From positions 1 through 43,613 of the forward strand of contig JBHELT010000008.1 in the NCBI GenBank assembly GCA_046262935.1: a stretch of DNA of 43,613 nt, given 5' to 3'. A model generated the notes under the pieces. That model was given only the letters and a program-made list of their open reading frames with translations, made no database searches and was not told the DNA's origin. The translations under genes and the position numbers were made by a program. This document shows positions 24,053 through 33,115 of this stretch, one piece after another. Numbering within the stretch: position 1 is the stretch's first letter; each line of letters opens with the position of its first letter. The stretch comes from JBHELT01 sp046262935 (GTDB lineage Bacteria > Actinomycetota > CADDZG01 > JAHWKV01).

Positions 24053-27000
24053 TTGAGTTTCGTACATCTTCACTCACATTCTGAGTATTCGATGCTTGAT
24101 GGGGCGAGCCGCATCAAGGAGATGTTCGCCAGGGCCAAGGAATTGCAGATGCCAGCCGTTGCCCTCACCGATCACGGCGTCATGTACGGGGCCATCCCTT
24201 TCTATCTCGAAGGCAAGGCTGCAGGCATCAAGCCGATCGTTGGGATGGAAGCCTATGTGGCTCCCAAGAGTCGGTTCGATCGATCAACGGGCAGGGACGA
24301 CTGGTATTTCCACCTGACCACACTCGCGGCAAACAACGCCGGCTATCGAAACCTGATGCGTCTTTCGTCGCTCGGATTCACAGAGGGCTACGACTCACGC
24401 TCGCGGCGGCCGCGAGTAGACAAGGAACTTCTCGCAAGACATTCCGATGGTTTGATCGTGTTGTCGGGGTGCCTTTCGGGCGAGATCCCTAAGAACATAG
24501 TGGGAAACCGCCTCGACGAGGCCACGCTGGTTGCCTCGGAGTACAAAGAGATATTCGGCGACCGCTATTTCCTCGAGATTCAGAACCAGGGACTGAAGGA
24601 ACAAGCTCCCCTCAACGAAGCCATCGCCGAGATGGGCAAGAAGCTCGGGATTGGTCTGGTTGCCACCAACGATTCCCATTACACCCATAAAGACGATGCC
24701 GAGGCCCACGACATCCTTCTTTGCATCCAAACGGGCAAAGAGCTATCCGACACCAATCGTATGAAGTTCGATACCGATCAGTTTTATCTGAAAAGCCGCG
24801 AAGAGATGTCCGACGCTTTCCCTGAGTATCCGGATGCCATCGAGAACACCTTGAAAGTTGCGGAGATGTGCGAAATCGACATCGAGTTGTACAAGATGCT
24901 TATCCCGCAATTCGAAGTGCCCAACGGCCATACCCTCACAACGTTCCTCAGGGAACTGACCGAGCAGGGGATCAGGCGGCGCTACCCCCAGATCACTCAG
25001 CAGATCGAAGACCGATACCGCATGGAACTAAAAGTCATCGACGAGATGGGGTTCTCAGGCTACTTCTTGATCGTTTCCGACTTCGTAGGATGGGCCAAAG
25101 CGCATGGAATAAGAGTGGGACCAGGCAGAGGATCGGTTGGCGGCTCGATCGTCGCATACGCCCTAGGGATCACCGAACTCGATCCACTAAGGTGGAACCT
25201 TGGCTTCGAAAGATTCCTGAACCCAGGTCGCAAGTCCATGCCCGATATCGATATCGACTTCGACGAGCGACGCCGCGGCGAGGTCATCCGATACGTCACC
25301 GAGAAATACGGCGAGGACCGCGTAGCCCAGATCATCACCTTTTCTACGATCAAGGCCAAGGCTGCGATCCGTGATGCGGCCCGAGTGCTCGGGTTCCCTT
25401 ACGCGGTTGGGGACCGGCTGGCGAAGATGTATCCACCGTCGATCCTTGGTAAGGACGCACCCTTTGTTTCGTGTTTCCAGAAAGACTTCGAATGGCCATC
25501 GAACACCGGGAAGAATCAGGCCTACGACGCCGCGGCTGAGCTTCGCAAGGCATACGAGACCGACGACGTCTCGCGACAGGTTATCGACACCGCACGCAAA
25601 CTCGAAGACCTGCGCCGTCAGCACTCCGTCCACGCCGCGGGTGTCGTGATTGGACACGAACCCCTTACGAACCACGTCCCCGTGCAGAAGACAGACGGCG
25701 AAACGGTAACGCAGTACGAGATGACTGCCATCGAGAAGATAGGCCTTTTGAAGATGGACTTCTTGGGCCTTCGCAACCTGACGGTGATCGGCGATGCGGT
25801 TGCACACATCAAGGTGAACCGGGGCGACGAGGTAGATGTCGACAACCTTGCCCTCGACGATCCAAAGGCTTACGTGCTCCTGCAGAATGCAAGCTCGGCA
25901 GGGATCTTCCAGATGGAATCGGGCGGCATGACGCGGCTCCTCAAATCCTTGAAACCGGACCGTTTCGAAGAGATCGCGGCACTCATCGCTCTTTACCGGC
26001 CGGGACCCATGGAAGAGATCCCACGCTACGTCAAGGGTAAGCATTCGCCCTCTTCCGTAACTTACTTCCACCCTCTGCTAGAGACGGTCCTCACCGACAC
26101 CAATGGTGTGATCGTTTACCAAGAGCAGGTTACCGAGATGCTTCAAGTCGTGGCAGGTTTCACTCCGCAAGAGGCCGACATGATCCGGTACGCGATCGGT
26201 AAGAAGAAGAGCGAAGAACTTGCCAAATGGAAGGAACGGTTCGAGGCAGGGTGCTCCGTGTCGGGCCTGACCGACAAAGAGGCCCACGATCTGTGGGAAC
26301 TCATCAAGCCGTTCGCGGGCTACTCGTTCAACCGAGCACATGCCAACGGTTACGCGCTCGTGGCCTATCAGACGGCATGGTTGAAAGCGCACTACCCAGT
26401 TGAATTCATGGCGGCGCTTTTGACTTCGGTGAAAGACAAGGTCGACAAGATGCCTATCTACTTGGCCGAGAGCCGTGCCATGGCGATAAAGGTTCAGCCT
26501 CCCAACGTGAATGAGTCGATGCTCGACTTCACTCCTCGGGGCGATGAGATCCTCTTCGGATTGTCGGCCATCCGCAACGTTGGTGAGCAAGTCGCCGAGC
26601 GTATCATCGAAGCGCGTTCCAAAGGGAGCAACTTCCGAGACTTCCATGACTTCTTGAAGCGGGTCGATCCAAGCTGCCTGAACCGTAAGGTGATGGAGAG
26701 TTTAGCCAAGGCAGGCGCGTTCGATGCGATGGGTATCGACCGCAATTGCATGCTTGCGCCAGACCCCAAGAGCGAGACCGGTGGCCTCACCTTGAGCGAT
26801 CAAGCAACGCGGATCATCGAAACGGTTATGACCGAACGACGGTCCGAAGACGCCGGCCAATTCTCGCTGTTCGCAGGCCAAGCCAAGGAACAACAAAGAG
26901 AAAGTGGCGATGCGTTCCAGGCGGCGATGGTCGGTTTGGATATCGCCAAGGCAGACCTTCTGACGGCTGAGAAAGAGATGTTGGGTTTCTACGTTTCGGA

Positions 27001-27565
27001 ACATCCGCTCGCGGCCGTCGAATCGGCCCTCAGGTACCAATCCGAGATCGAGATCCCCGACATCGCCGAGAGCCCAGATGGGTCCGTTAAGACGATCGGT
27101 GGGATCTTGTCGCGGATGACTCGCAAGTTCACCAAGAAGGGCGATCTCTGGTTCACGGGAACCCTCGAAGATATGTTGGGGTCGATCGAGGTCATCTTCT
27201 GGAACAAAACGGTCAATGACACTGCTCCTGACCTTTTGAAGGATGACCAGATCGTGCTCATCAAGGCCCGCATAGAAGTGCGGGACGAGAGCGCAAAGTT
27301 GGTGGCGCTGCACGTAAGCCGTCCCGACCTGTCTGGATCGGCAACCCCTCTTCGGATCAAGATGGCCGCGGCCGCATGTCGCCCGGACAGACTGGAAGAA
27401 TTGAAGGTGATCCTGCAGTCACACCCAGGGCCATCGCCGGTCCTTCTGCACCTACTTGGCTCGGGCAAAACGACAGTGCTTAAGCTGGGGGGGTTCTCAG
27501 TTGAGCTGCGCAATGGCTTGTTCGCAGAACTAAAGGCAGTTCTCGGCCCCGAAGCTCTGGTTTAG
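24053..27565 (+). CDS. dnaE: DNA polymerase III alpha subunit DnaE
   Basis: This is the replicative C-family polymerase, 1170 residues from the chosen start. The PHP domain opens the protein with FVHLHSHSEYSMLDG (H7 and H9) and ALTDHGVMYG; in actinobacterial DnaE1 this domain proofreads. Catalytic aspartates lie in PDIDID at 397-402, after GPGRGSVGGSIVAYAL. The thumb/fingers region (SFNRAHANGYALVAYQTAWLK), a helix-hairpin-helix region and an OB fold (IGGILSRMTRKFTKKG) follow in order. The TTG at 24053 has GGAGGG just upstream; a TTG at 24038 is the alternative and adds five residues. Position before the his genes matches other actinobacteria. Confidence 0.96.
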   Translation: MSFVHLHSHSEYSMLDGASRIKEMFARAKELQMPAVALTDHGVMYGAIPFYLEGKAAGIKPIVGMEAYVAPKSRFDRSTGRDDWYFHLTTLAANNAGYRNLMRLSSLGFTEGYDSRSRRPRVDKELLARHSDGLIVLSGCLSGEIPKNIVGNRLDEATLVASEYKEIFGDRYFLEIQNQGLKEQAPLNEAIAEMGKKLGIGLVATNDSHYTHKDDAEAHDILLCIQTGKELSDTNRMKFDTDQFYLKSREEMSDAFPEYPDAIENTLKVAEMCEIDIELYKMLIPQFEVPNGHTLTTFLRELTEQGIRRRYPQITQQIEDRYRMELKVIDEMGFSGYFLIVSDFVGWAKAHGIRVGPGRGSVGGSIVAYALGITELDPLRWNLGFERFLNPGRKSMPDIDIDFDERRRGEVIRYVTEKYGEDRVAQIITFSTIKAKAAIRDAARVLGFPYAVGDRLAKMYPPSILGKDAPFVSCFQKDFEWPSNTGKNQAYDAAAELRKAYETDDVSRQVIDTARKLEDLRRQHSVHAAGVVIGHEPLTNHVPVQKTDGETVTQYEMTAIEKIGLLKMDFLGLRNLTVIGDAVAHIKVNRGDEVDVDNLALDDPKAYVLLQNASSAGIFQMESGGMTRLLKSLKPDRFEEIAALIALYRPGPMEEIPRYVKGKHSPSSVTYFHPLLETVLTDTNGVIVYQEQVTEMLQVVAGFTPQEADMIRYAIGKKKSEELAKWKERFEAGCSVSGLTDKEAHDLWELIKPFAGYSFNRAHANGYALVAYQTAWLKAHYPVEFMAALLTSVKDKVDKMPIYLAESRAMAIKVQPPNVNESMLDFTPRGDEILFGLSAIRNVGEQVAERIIEARSKGSNFRDFHDFLKRVDPSCLNRKVMESLAKAGAFDAMGIDRNCMLAPDPKSETGGLTLSDQATRIIETVMTERRSEDAGQFSLFAGQAKEQQRESGDAFQAAMVGLDIAKADLLTAEKEMLGFYVSEHPLAAVESALRYQSEIEIPDIAESPDGSVKTIGGILSRMTRKFTKKGDLWFTGTLEDMLGSIEVIFWNKTVNDTAPDLLKDDQIVLIKARIEVRDESAKLVALHVSRPDLSGSATPLRIKMAAAACRPDRLEELKVILQSHPGPSPVLLHLLGSGKTTVLKLGGFSVELRNGLFAELKAVLGPEALV

Positions 27566-27598
27566 AATCCCAGACTTCCAAGACAAGAAGGTACTCGA

Positions 27599-28024
27599 TT
27601 GATAAAACATGGTGATCGACTCACAGCCGTATCTGGGGTATCGCTGTTCCAAGGGCTTTCCAAGGCAGACCTCAAGAGGGTCCTCAAGGAATTCGAGGAA
27701 CAGTCGTTCTCGGAAGGGCAGACCATCGTGGCCGAGGGGCAAAGTGGCGGCAGGTTCTATGTCGTACTCAATGGTCGCGTTGATGTGGTTATAGGTGGGA
27801 AGAAGAAGAAGCAACTCAGCTCCGGCGCATCGTTCGGCGAGATGTCACTCATCGATTCACAGCCCCGAAGCGCCACCGTGATTGCCGCAACCCACGTAGA
27901 CACCCTTGCGATCGCCTCGTGGAATTTCTTGGCTTTATTGGAGGAGAACTTCACCATAACCAAGAAGGTGATGGGCCAGTTGACCAAGCGGGTCCGCGAG
28001 CTTGACAAAGCTCTCACCGACTGA
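27599..28024 (+). CDS. Stand-alone cyclic-nucleotide-binding domain protein
   Basis: The 141-residue protein is a single cNMP-binding (CAP-like) beta-roll with no DNA-binding helix-turn-helix. The phosphate-binding cassette is intact: FGEMSLIDSQPRSATV carries the Glu and Arg that contact the cyclic phosphate. The N-terminal helix block (SLFQGLSKADLKRVLKEFEE) and a C-terminal basic helix (KKVMGQLTKRVRELDKALTD) frame it. It may act as a cAMP or cGMP sensor for a partner protein, perhaps encoded by the next two genes. The TTG at 27599 has AAGAAGG seven bases upstream. Confidence 0.88.
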   Translation: MIKHGDRLTAVSGVSLFQGLSKADLKRVLKEFEEQSFSEGQTIVAEGQSGGRFYVVLNGRVDVVIGGKKKKQLSSGASFGEMSLIDSQPRSATVIAATHVDTLAIASWNFLALLEENFTITKKVMGQLTKRVRELDKALTD

Positions 28025-28031
28025 CTTCTGC

Positions 28032-28286
28032 ATGGCGTGCTTCAGGTGTGAACGGATCCAAACCGATCCGGCCAAGGGTGCCTCCCCCTGGGTCAGGCTG
28101 GTTGTGCAGGGTGAGCAGGTTCTGCTCTGTCCCATCTGTCAGTCGGAGGTCACAGACTTCTACGCTCTAGGCGATCGATGCCCCGAGTGTTCAAGTACAA
28201 GGTTGAATGTCGTTATGGATTCGGTCATCTGCAAGTCCTGTGGGCGCGACTATGACCGGGCTGAGTTCAAAGCGTTGCAGACATGA
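28032..28286 (+). CDS. Small protein with four CxxC motifs (double zinc ribbon), unknown function
   Basis: The 84-residue protein has four CxxC pairs: CFRC, CPIC, CPEC and CKSC, enough for two zinc ribbons. No catalytic motif or helix-turn-helix is visible. I chose the ATG at 28032, seven bases after the preceding stop; the frame stays open to a TTG at 28002, which would overlap that gene. The 3' end overlaps the next gene as ATGA, so the three genes are probably co-translated. Function is unknown; a redox or nucleic-acid adaptor is possible. Confidence 0.75.
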   Translation: MACFRCERIQTDPAKGASPWVRLVVQGEQVLLCPICQSEVTDFYALGDRCPECSSTRLNVVMDSVICKSCGRDYDRAEFKALQT

Positions 28287-28729
28287 ACGAGATCGCAGAA
28301 CCAAAAGAAGACAACGCCGCCCTTCTTCTTCGCTTATTGAGGCTTGGATTCATCCTTGGCGGAACGATTTCGATCGCGATCGGCTTATGGATGGTCATCG
28401 ATCCGGCAGGGTGGTACTCGTTGTTCCCCGGTTACATCAAAGACTTCGGTCCCCAGAACGATCACTTCATCCGTGATCTGGGAGGTTGGTATGCAGCGGG
28501 CGGTGCTCTGCTGCTCATGGCCGCGGGCAACCCGCGGCGCTTGGGAGGTGTTGCGCTTGTAGTCAATCTCATCTCTGTTGGCGCGCATGCCGCAGAGCAC
28601 CTAGCTGAGGTTTTCACCGGAGCGGTCGGCGCGAAACATCTGATCATCGATGCCCCCGGCGTTCTGTTTCCTTTCATCATCCTCGTCGTCATGACGTGGA
28701 TATGGTGGAACCTTCAGAGCAAAACGTAG
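28283..28729 (+). CDS. Four-helix integral membrane protein, unknown function
   Basis: The 148-residue protein has four hydrophobic helices, at about residues 17-42, 66-83, 86-104 and 124-144. A short charged N-terminus precedes them. Between helices lie conserved-looking polar patches (FGPQNDHFIRDLGGWYAA, GAHAAEHLAEVF) with His and Glu near the membrane edge. It resembles small DUF4345/DoxX-like four-helix proteins in layout only. It starts in an ATGA overlap with the zinc-ribbon gene and ends 9 bp before hisD. Confidence 0.75.
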   Translation: MNEIAEPKEDNAALLLRLLRLGFILGGTISIAIGLWMVIDPAGWYSLFPGYIKDFGPQNDHFIRDLGGWYAAGGALLLMAAGNPRRLGGVALVVNLISVGAHAAEHLAEVFTGAVGAKHLIIDAPGVLFPFIILVVMTWIWWNLQSKT

Positions 28730-28738
28730 ACTCTGCCG

Positions 28739-30013
28739 ATGAAACATCTAGATCTCACGCAAGATCGATCAGCGCGCATCGAGAGAAGAGACATCTCAGG
28801 TGGGCCGGTCGATGTGGTTCGCGGCATCATCTGCGACGTTCAAGAACGCGGGGATGAGGCACTGTTCGAACTTACGCAAAGGTTCGATGGGGCGAAACTG
28901 GATTCATTGATCGTGACCACCGAAGAGATTGACGCCGCATTCGCCAACACGCAGGAGGCGACGATCGAAGCACTGCGTGAGATGAAGTCGCGGATCGCTT
29001 TGTTCGCAGAACATCAAGCCTTGAAGCCATGGCGCGCAGAGGTTGGCGGTGGGATCGTAGGCGAAGTGGTGAGTCCGGTTAGGACGGCCGGGATCTATGT
29101 GCCTGGTGGAAGAGCCGTTTACCCATCGTCAGTTTTGATGGGAGCCGTTCCTGCCAAGGTCGCGGGCGTTGCCCGGGTGGTTCTTTGCGTACCACCTGCA
29201 GCCGACGGTTCGGTCCCCGATGCAACGCTCGCCGCGGCCCGTATCGCCGAAGTGACCGACGTGTTCAAAGTTGGCGGTGCCCAAGCCATCGCCGCGATGG
29301 CCTTCGGGACCGAAACCATCCCCAAGGTCGACGTCATCGCAGGGCCAGGCAATATCTATGTGGCGCTGGCCAAGCGTGAGGTGTCGGGGACCGTTGGCAT
29401 CGATGCGGTAGCCGGCCCCAGCGAGATCGCCATCGTGGCTGATGGCTCCGCCGACCCTTCGATGATCGCTATCGACATCATCGCTCAGGCGGAGCATGGA
29501 CCAGACGGAGCCTTCTGCTTGGTGACCTGGTCGAAAGACCTGGCTGCCGATTTCGAGCGCGTCCTAGAAAACATGCTCGATGAATTATCGGCGTCAGACC
29601 ATCTGCGTAGCGCTGTGAATGAGGGAACGACCGTCGCGATCGTCAAGGATCTTGAACAGGCCGTCCAGGTGATCAACGACTTCGCACCAGAGCACTTGGA
29701 ACTGATCTTCGAGGGAGCGTCGGGGACCGAGGCCCTTTTCGGGTACGCAGGCGCTATCTTCATCGGCCAATACTCGCCTGTACCGCTCGGCGATTACATG
29801 GCGGGAACTAACCACGTGCTGCCAACTGCGGGCGCCGCCGCGTGGGCATCGGGACTTCGGGCATCGCACTTCCAGAAGACCTCAGCTGTCATCGAACACT
29901 CCAAACACTCCTTGGAGCGCGCGGCGAGTCATATCGAACAGCTGGCAAGCGTAGAGGGCCTCCCGATCCATCATGAAGCGGTGAAGAGACGATCTCCCGA
30001 TGTTCTCCAATGA
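28739..30013 (+). CDS. hisD: Histidinol dehydrogenase HisD
   Basis: HisD oxidises L-histidinol to L-histidine in two NAD-dependent steps. The 424-residue protein shows the family blocks YVPGGRAVYPSSVLMG, GGAQAIAAMAFGTETIPKVD, VIAGPGNIYVALAKR, AGPSEIAIVADGSADP and IIAQAEHGPDGAF (zinc-site region), then EHLEL and the late NHVLPT segment. The ATG at 28739 has no Shine-Dalgarno. The short 9-bp gap to the previous gene suggests read-through from upstream. It leads the hisD-C-B-H-A-F run, and neither hisG nor hisE is present in the window. Confidence 0.96.
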   Translation: MKHLDLTQDRSARIERRDISGGPVDVVRGIICDVQERGDEALFELTQRFDGAKLDSLIVTTEEIDAAFANTQEATIEALREMKSRIALFAEHQALKPWRAEVGGGIVGEVVSPVRTAGIYVPGGRAVYPSSVLMGAVPAKVAGVARVVLCVPPAADGSVPDATLAAARIAEVTDVFKVGGAQAIAAMAFGTETIPKVDVIAGPGNIYVALAKREVSGTVGIDAVAGPSEIAIVADGSADPSMIAIDIIAQAEHGPDGAFCLVTWSKDLAADFERVLENMLDELSASDHLRSAVNEGTTVAIVKDLEQAVQVINDFAPEHLELIFEGASGTEALFGYAGAIFIGQYSPVPLGDYMAGTNHVLPTAGAAAWASGLRASHFQKTSAVIEHSKHSLERAASHIEQLASVEGLPIHHEAVKRRSPDVLQ

Positions 30014-30044
30014 GCGAACGGACCATCGCGGGGGATCACGATGA

Positions 30045-31202
30045 GTGAATACGCGGTCGCGTCAGCAGGAAGTGGACAAGGCCCCGCCGATCAGCGCGAT
30101 GAGGCAAGATGTAGGCCTGATGGATCCTGAACTAAGAGAACGCATCGGGGGCAGGGCCGACCTTGCCGACGTGGCCCCCTATCGGGTGCCACAACTAGAC
30201 GCGCCTGTAAAACTGAACACCAACGAGAGCCCTTATCCTCCTCCCGAGGCCTTCATCGTAGACCTTAAGGCCAGGATCGATCGGATCCGTTTCAACCGTT
30301 ACCCCGAGCGCGACTTCCCTTTGGTGCGTGAGGCTCTTGCCCGCCACATAGGAACCCTGTCTGACCGCATCTGGGTCGCTAACGGCTCGAACGAGATCTA
30401 CCTTCAGTTGTTGCTCACGTTCGGGGGGGCCGAGCGCAAGGCTATGACGTTCGAACCGACATATGGCATGCACTCACAGATCATCCGCATCTCGGGGACC
30501 CGAATGCTGCGGGGCCGACGAAACCCCGACTTCTCGCTGCAGCTGGAGGCAACGCTAGAGGCCATCGATGTGCAGAGGCCAGACATCGTTTTCCTATGTT
30601 CGCCGAACAACCCAACCGGCAATACGCACACCGAAGAAGAGATCGCAGCCGTTTGCGCCCGGGCCCCAGGGATCGTCCTGCTCGACGAGGCCTATGCCGA
30701 GTTCTCGGGCACTACCTACGCAAGGCTCATCGAAGACTTCGATCACTTGGTCGTGACCAGGAGTTTCTCGAAAGCCTGGCGGCTCGCGGGGGCCCGCATC
30801 GGGTATCTGCTGGCCCAACCGTGGGTGATCGAAGAACTGCAGAAGGTACGGCTGCCTTACCACCTGTCGGCATTGACTCAAGCAGTAGCGCTCACCGCTG
30901 TGGATCATGCTGGCGAACTCCTCTCCACCGTCGAGACCATTCGTCACGAACGTGATCGACTTTGGACCGAACTTTCCACAACAAGGTCCATAACTGCATT
31001 TCCAAGCCAGGCGAATTTCATCTTGTTCAGGACTCAAGAGCGGCCCGCGACCCAAGTGTGGCAGGGACTTTTGGACAAAGGCATCCTTGTTCGTGATTTC
31101 TCCGACGTGCAGGGTCTTGAAGACTGCCTTCGTGTTTCAGTAGGCACGCCCGATGAAGATGAGAAGTTCTTGGAATCGTTGAGTGAGCAGCTCGTTCGAT
31201 GA
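30045..31202 (+). CDS. hisC: Histidinol-phosphate aminotransferase HisC
   Basis: HisC is a PLP-dependent aminotransferase converting imidazole acetol-phosphate to histidinol-phosphate. Recognisable blocks are KLNTNESPYPPP, RFNRYPERD, VANGSNEIYLQLLL, LCSPNNPTGN, LLDEAYAEFSG and SFSKAWRLAGARIGY, with PLP lysine K243 counted from the GTG at 30045. The start is uncertain: GTG 30045 gives 385 residues, while ATG 30099 or 30120 give N-termini closer to the usual family length. Its 3' end overlaps hisB as ATGA. Confidence 0.94.
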   Translation: MNTRSRQQEVDKAPPISAMRQDVGLMDPELRERIGGRADLADVAPYRVPQLDAPVKLNTNESPYPPPEAFIVDLKARIDRIRFNRYPERDFPLVREALARHIGTLSDRIWVANGSNEIYLQLLLTFGGAERKAMTFEPTYGMHSQIIRISGTRMLRGRRNPDFSLQLEATLEAIDVQRPDIVFLCSPNNPTGNTHTEEEIAAVCARAPGIVLLDEAYAEFSGTTYARLIEDFDHLVVTRSFSKAWRLAGARIGYLLAQPWVIEELQKVRLPYHLSALTQAVALTAVDHAGELLSTVETIRHERDRLWTELSTTRSITAFPSQANFILFRTQERPATQVWQGLLDKGILVRDFSDVQGLEDCLRVSVGTPDEDEKFLESLSEQLVR

Positions 31203-31786
31203 GGATCGCCGAAGTAGAGAGAACAACGAACGAGACATCCATAAGAGCGCGAATCGATCTGGATGGAACAGGTGAGACCTCCGTCTCAACAGGTGTTGGG
31301 TTCTTCGACCACATGCTCGAGCAACTCGGCAAGCACTCATGCATCGACATAGAACTGAAAGCCGAAGGCGACCTCCAAGTCGATTCTCACCACACCGTCG
31401 AAGACGCGGGCATCGTTCTTGGCAGCGCCATCGCCGAAGCCCTCGCCGACAGGGCCGGAGTTTCGCGCTACGGCTGGAGCATCGTTGTTATGGAAGAGGC
31501 CTGCACGCAGGTGGCTCTTGATCTTTCGGGCCGCCCTTTGCTCGTATACGAAGTCGAAGTACCCGCCGAGGCGATCGGTAATTACGACCCGGACCTTACC
31601 GAGGAGTTCTTCATGGCCCTTAGCCGTTCATCGGGCATGACCCTTCATGTGCGCGGGCTCTCGGGCAAGAATTCTCATCACATCGTTGAATCGGTTTTCA
31701 AGGCAGTTGCTCAGGCTCTTAGGTCTGCAGTCACGGTCGACCCGAGGAATCAGGGCCGTGTCCCTTCGACGAAGGGCAGCCTTTGA
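31199..31786 (+). CDS. hisB: Imidazoleglycerol-phosphate dehydratase HisB
   Basis: This is the monofunctional dehydratase, 195 residues, without the fused histidinol-phosphatase found in enterobacteria. Metal-binding repeats are clear: FFDHMLEQLGKHS and DSHHTVEDAGIVLG in the first half, and FFMALSRSSGMTLHV and NSHHIVESVFKAVAQAL in the second. A separate histidinol-phosphatase must exist elsewhere. Start and stop overlap hisC (ATGA) and hisH (TTGA). Confidence 0.96.
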   Translation: MRIAEVERTTNETSIRARIDLDGTGETSVSTGVGFFDHMLEQLGKHSCIDIELKAEGDLQVDSHHTVEDAGIVLGSAIAEALADRAGVSRYGWSIVVMEEACTQVALDLSGRPLLVYEVEVPAEAIGNYDPDLTEEFFMALSRSSGMTLHVRGLSGKNSHHIVESVFKAVAQALRSAVTVDPRNQGRVPSTKGSL

Positions 31787-32385
31787 AAGCGGGCATAGTC
31801 GATTACCGGATGGGCAATCTGGCCAGCATCTCGAAAGCACTCGAGGCGGTTGGGGCTCGTGTGACGGTTTCCGATGCCCATGCTGAACTCGCCGACTCAG
31901 ACCTATTGGTTCTGCCTGGGGTTGGTAACTTCGCCGCGGGTATGGCTAACATCAACAGGCTCGGACTAAGAGCTTTCATCGGCGACTGGGCGCATTCGGG
32001 TAAGCCCCTTCTTGGGATATGCCTGGGTATGCAGTTGTTGTTCGACTCGTCCGAAGAGGGCGAGTCCGATGGGCTAGGGGTATTGAAAGGAAGGGTTGTT
32101 CGATTACCCGCGGGCATGAAGGTCCCTCATATGGGCTGGAACACCGTGGATGTTGCTGACCATGAGGCGGGCCCTTTGAAGGGCCTCGACGGAAGGAGTT
32201 TCTACTTCGTGCATTCTTACGTGTGCGTTCCCGATGCGAGCATCGTGTCCGCGACGACCGAGTATGGCATGACGTTCGCGTCGGCCATCAGGTCTGGCGC
32301 GATAACCGGCTTTCAATTTCACCCGGAGAAAAGCAGCGCCGATGGCGTGGAACTTCTGCGGGGCACTTTGATGGTAGCGGCATGA
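31783..32385 (+). CDS. hisH: Imidazole glycerol phosphate synthase, glutaminase subunit HisH
   Basis: HisH supplies ammonia from glutamine to HisF. It is a class I glutamine amidotransferase of 200 residues with nucleophile Cys80 in LLGICLGMQLL and the His-Glu pair in FQFHPEKSS near the C-terminus. The oxyanion region (LPGVGNFAAGM) is also typical. The TTG start forms a TTGA overlap with hisB, and the stop overlaps hisA as ATGA. Confidence 0.95.
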   Translation: MKAGIVDYRMGNLASISKALEAVGARVTVSDAHAELADSDLLVLPGVGNFAAGMANINRLGLRAFIGDWAHSGKPLLGICLGMQLLFDSSEEGESDGLGVLKGRVVRLPAGMKVPHMGWNTVDVADHEAGPLKGLDGRSFYFVHSYVCVPDASIVSATTEYGMTFASAIRSGAITGFQFHPEKSSADGVELLRGTLMVAA

Positions 32386-33113
32386 AGCCTTCGATCTTGG
32401 TTGCTGTCGATATCGTCCAAGACCAGGTCGTTCGATTGACTCGCGGCGAATTGCGAGACCTGACCGTCTATGGGCACGACCCCGTCGAAACGGCCGTCGA
32501 ATGGGAGGCCAACGGGGCCGACCGGCTGCATGTCATCGATCTCGACGCCGCGATAAGGCCTGGTCAGAGCAACTCAAAGGCCATCGAAACGCTCATCGAA
32601 CGTGTCGGAATACCGGTTCAGGTTGGTGGGGGCATCAGGACCGTTCAAGCCGCTGCCTCTTGGATCGAAAAAGGAGCAGACAGGGTTTGCGTCGGAACCA
32701 AATCACTCGATGACGCATTCTTGAAAGAGGCAGTCAAAGAACTCGGCGAAAAGATGGTCGTCGCTATAGACGCCAGGGCGGGGCGTGTTCGAGTGATGGG
32801 ATGGCAAGAAGCCTCCGAGGCCAACTTCATCGATTTCGCCAAGCACGCCGAGGACGCGGGAGTTGCCCGGATCATGTTCACCGACATCGATCGCGATGGA
32901 ACATTGAACGGCCCCAACTTGGAAGCCGTCGAAGAACTGCTGGACGCAGTTTCGATCCCAGTGATCGCATCGGGCGGTGTTCACAGTGCCCATGACATAC
33001 GCGGTTTCGTGAAACTGTCCGACAAGGGCCTTGAAGGGATCATCATCGGCAAGGCCTTGTATTCCGGGACCCTTACGCTTGCCGACGCCAAGGAAGCCGC
33101 CGAGCAGGCCTGA
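32382..33113 (+). CDS. hisA: ProFAR isomerase HisA (canonical type rather than PriA-like)
   Basis: HisA is the TIM-barrel isomerase of the fourth histidine step. From the ATG at 32382, which overlaps hisH, it is 243 residues; the frame is open upstream inside hisH but that part is not HisA-like. Catalytic aspartates lie in VAVDI and FTDIDRDGT, and the phosphate sites in VQVGGGIRT and IASGGVHS. Many actinobacteria use a bifunctional PriA that also does the TrpF step. At the PriA-typical RGRGW stretch this protein reads RVMGW (residues 137-141), so the PriA arginine looks absent and a monofunctional HisA is more likely. No trpF is in the window. Confidence 0.92.
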   Translation: MKPSILVAVDIVQDQVVRLTRGELRDLTVYGHDPVETAVEWEANGADRLHVIDLDAAIRPGQSNSKAIETLIERVGIPVQVGGGIRTVQAAASWIEKGADRVCVGTKSLDDAFLKEAVKELGEKMVVAIDARAGRVRVMGWQEASEANFIDFAKHAEDAGVARIMFTDIDRDGTLNGPNLEAVEELLDAVSIPVIASGGVHSAHDIRGFVKLSDKGLEGIIIGKALYSGTLTLADAKEAAEQA

Positions 33114-33115
33114 TC

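Noticed and set aside
30041..30130. Short ATG frame of 29 codons between hisD and hisC
   Set aside because: It is out of frame with hisC, overlaps its 5' end and encodes nothing recognisable; it could at most be a leader peptide, with no attenuator structure seen.
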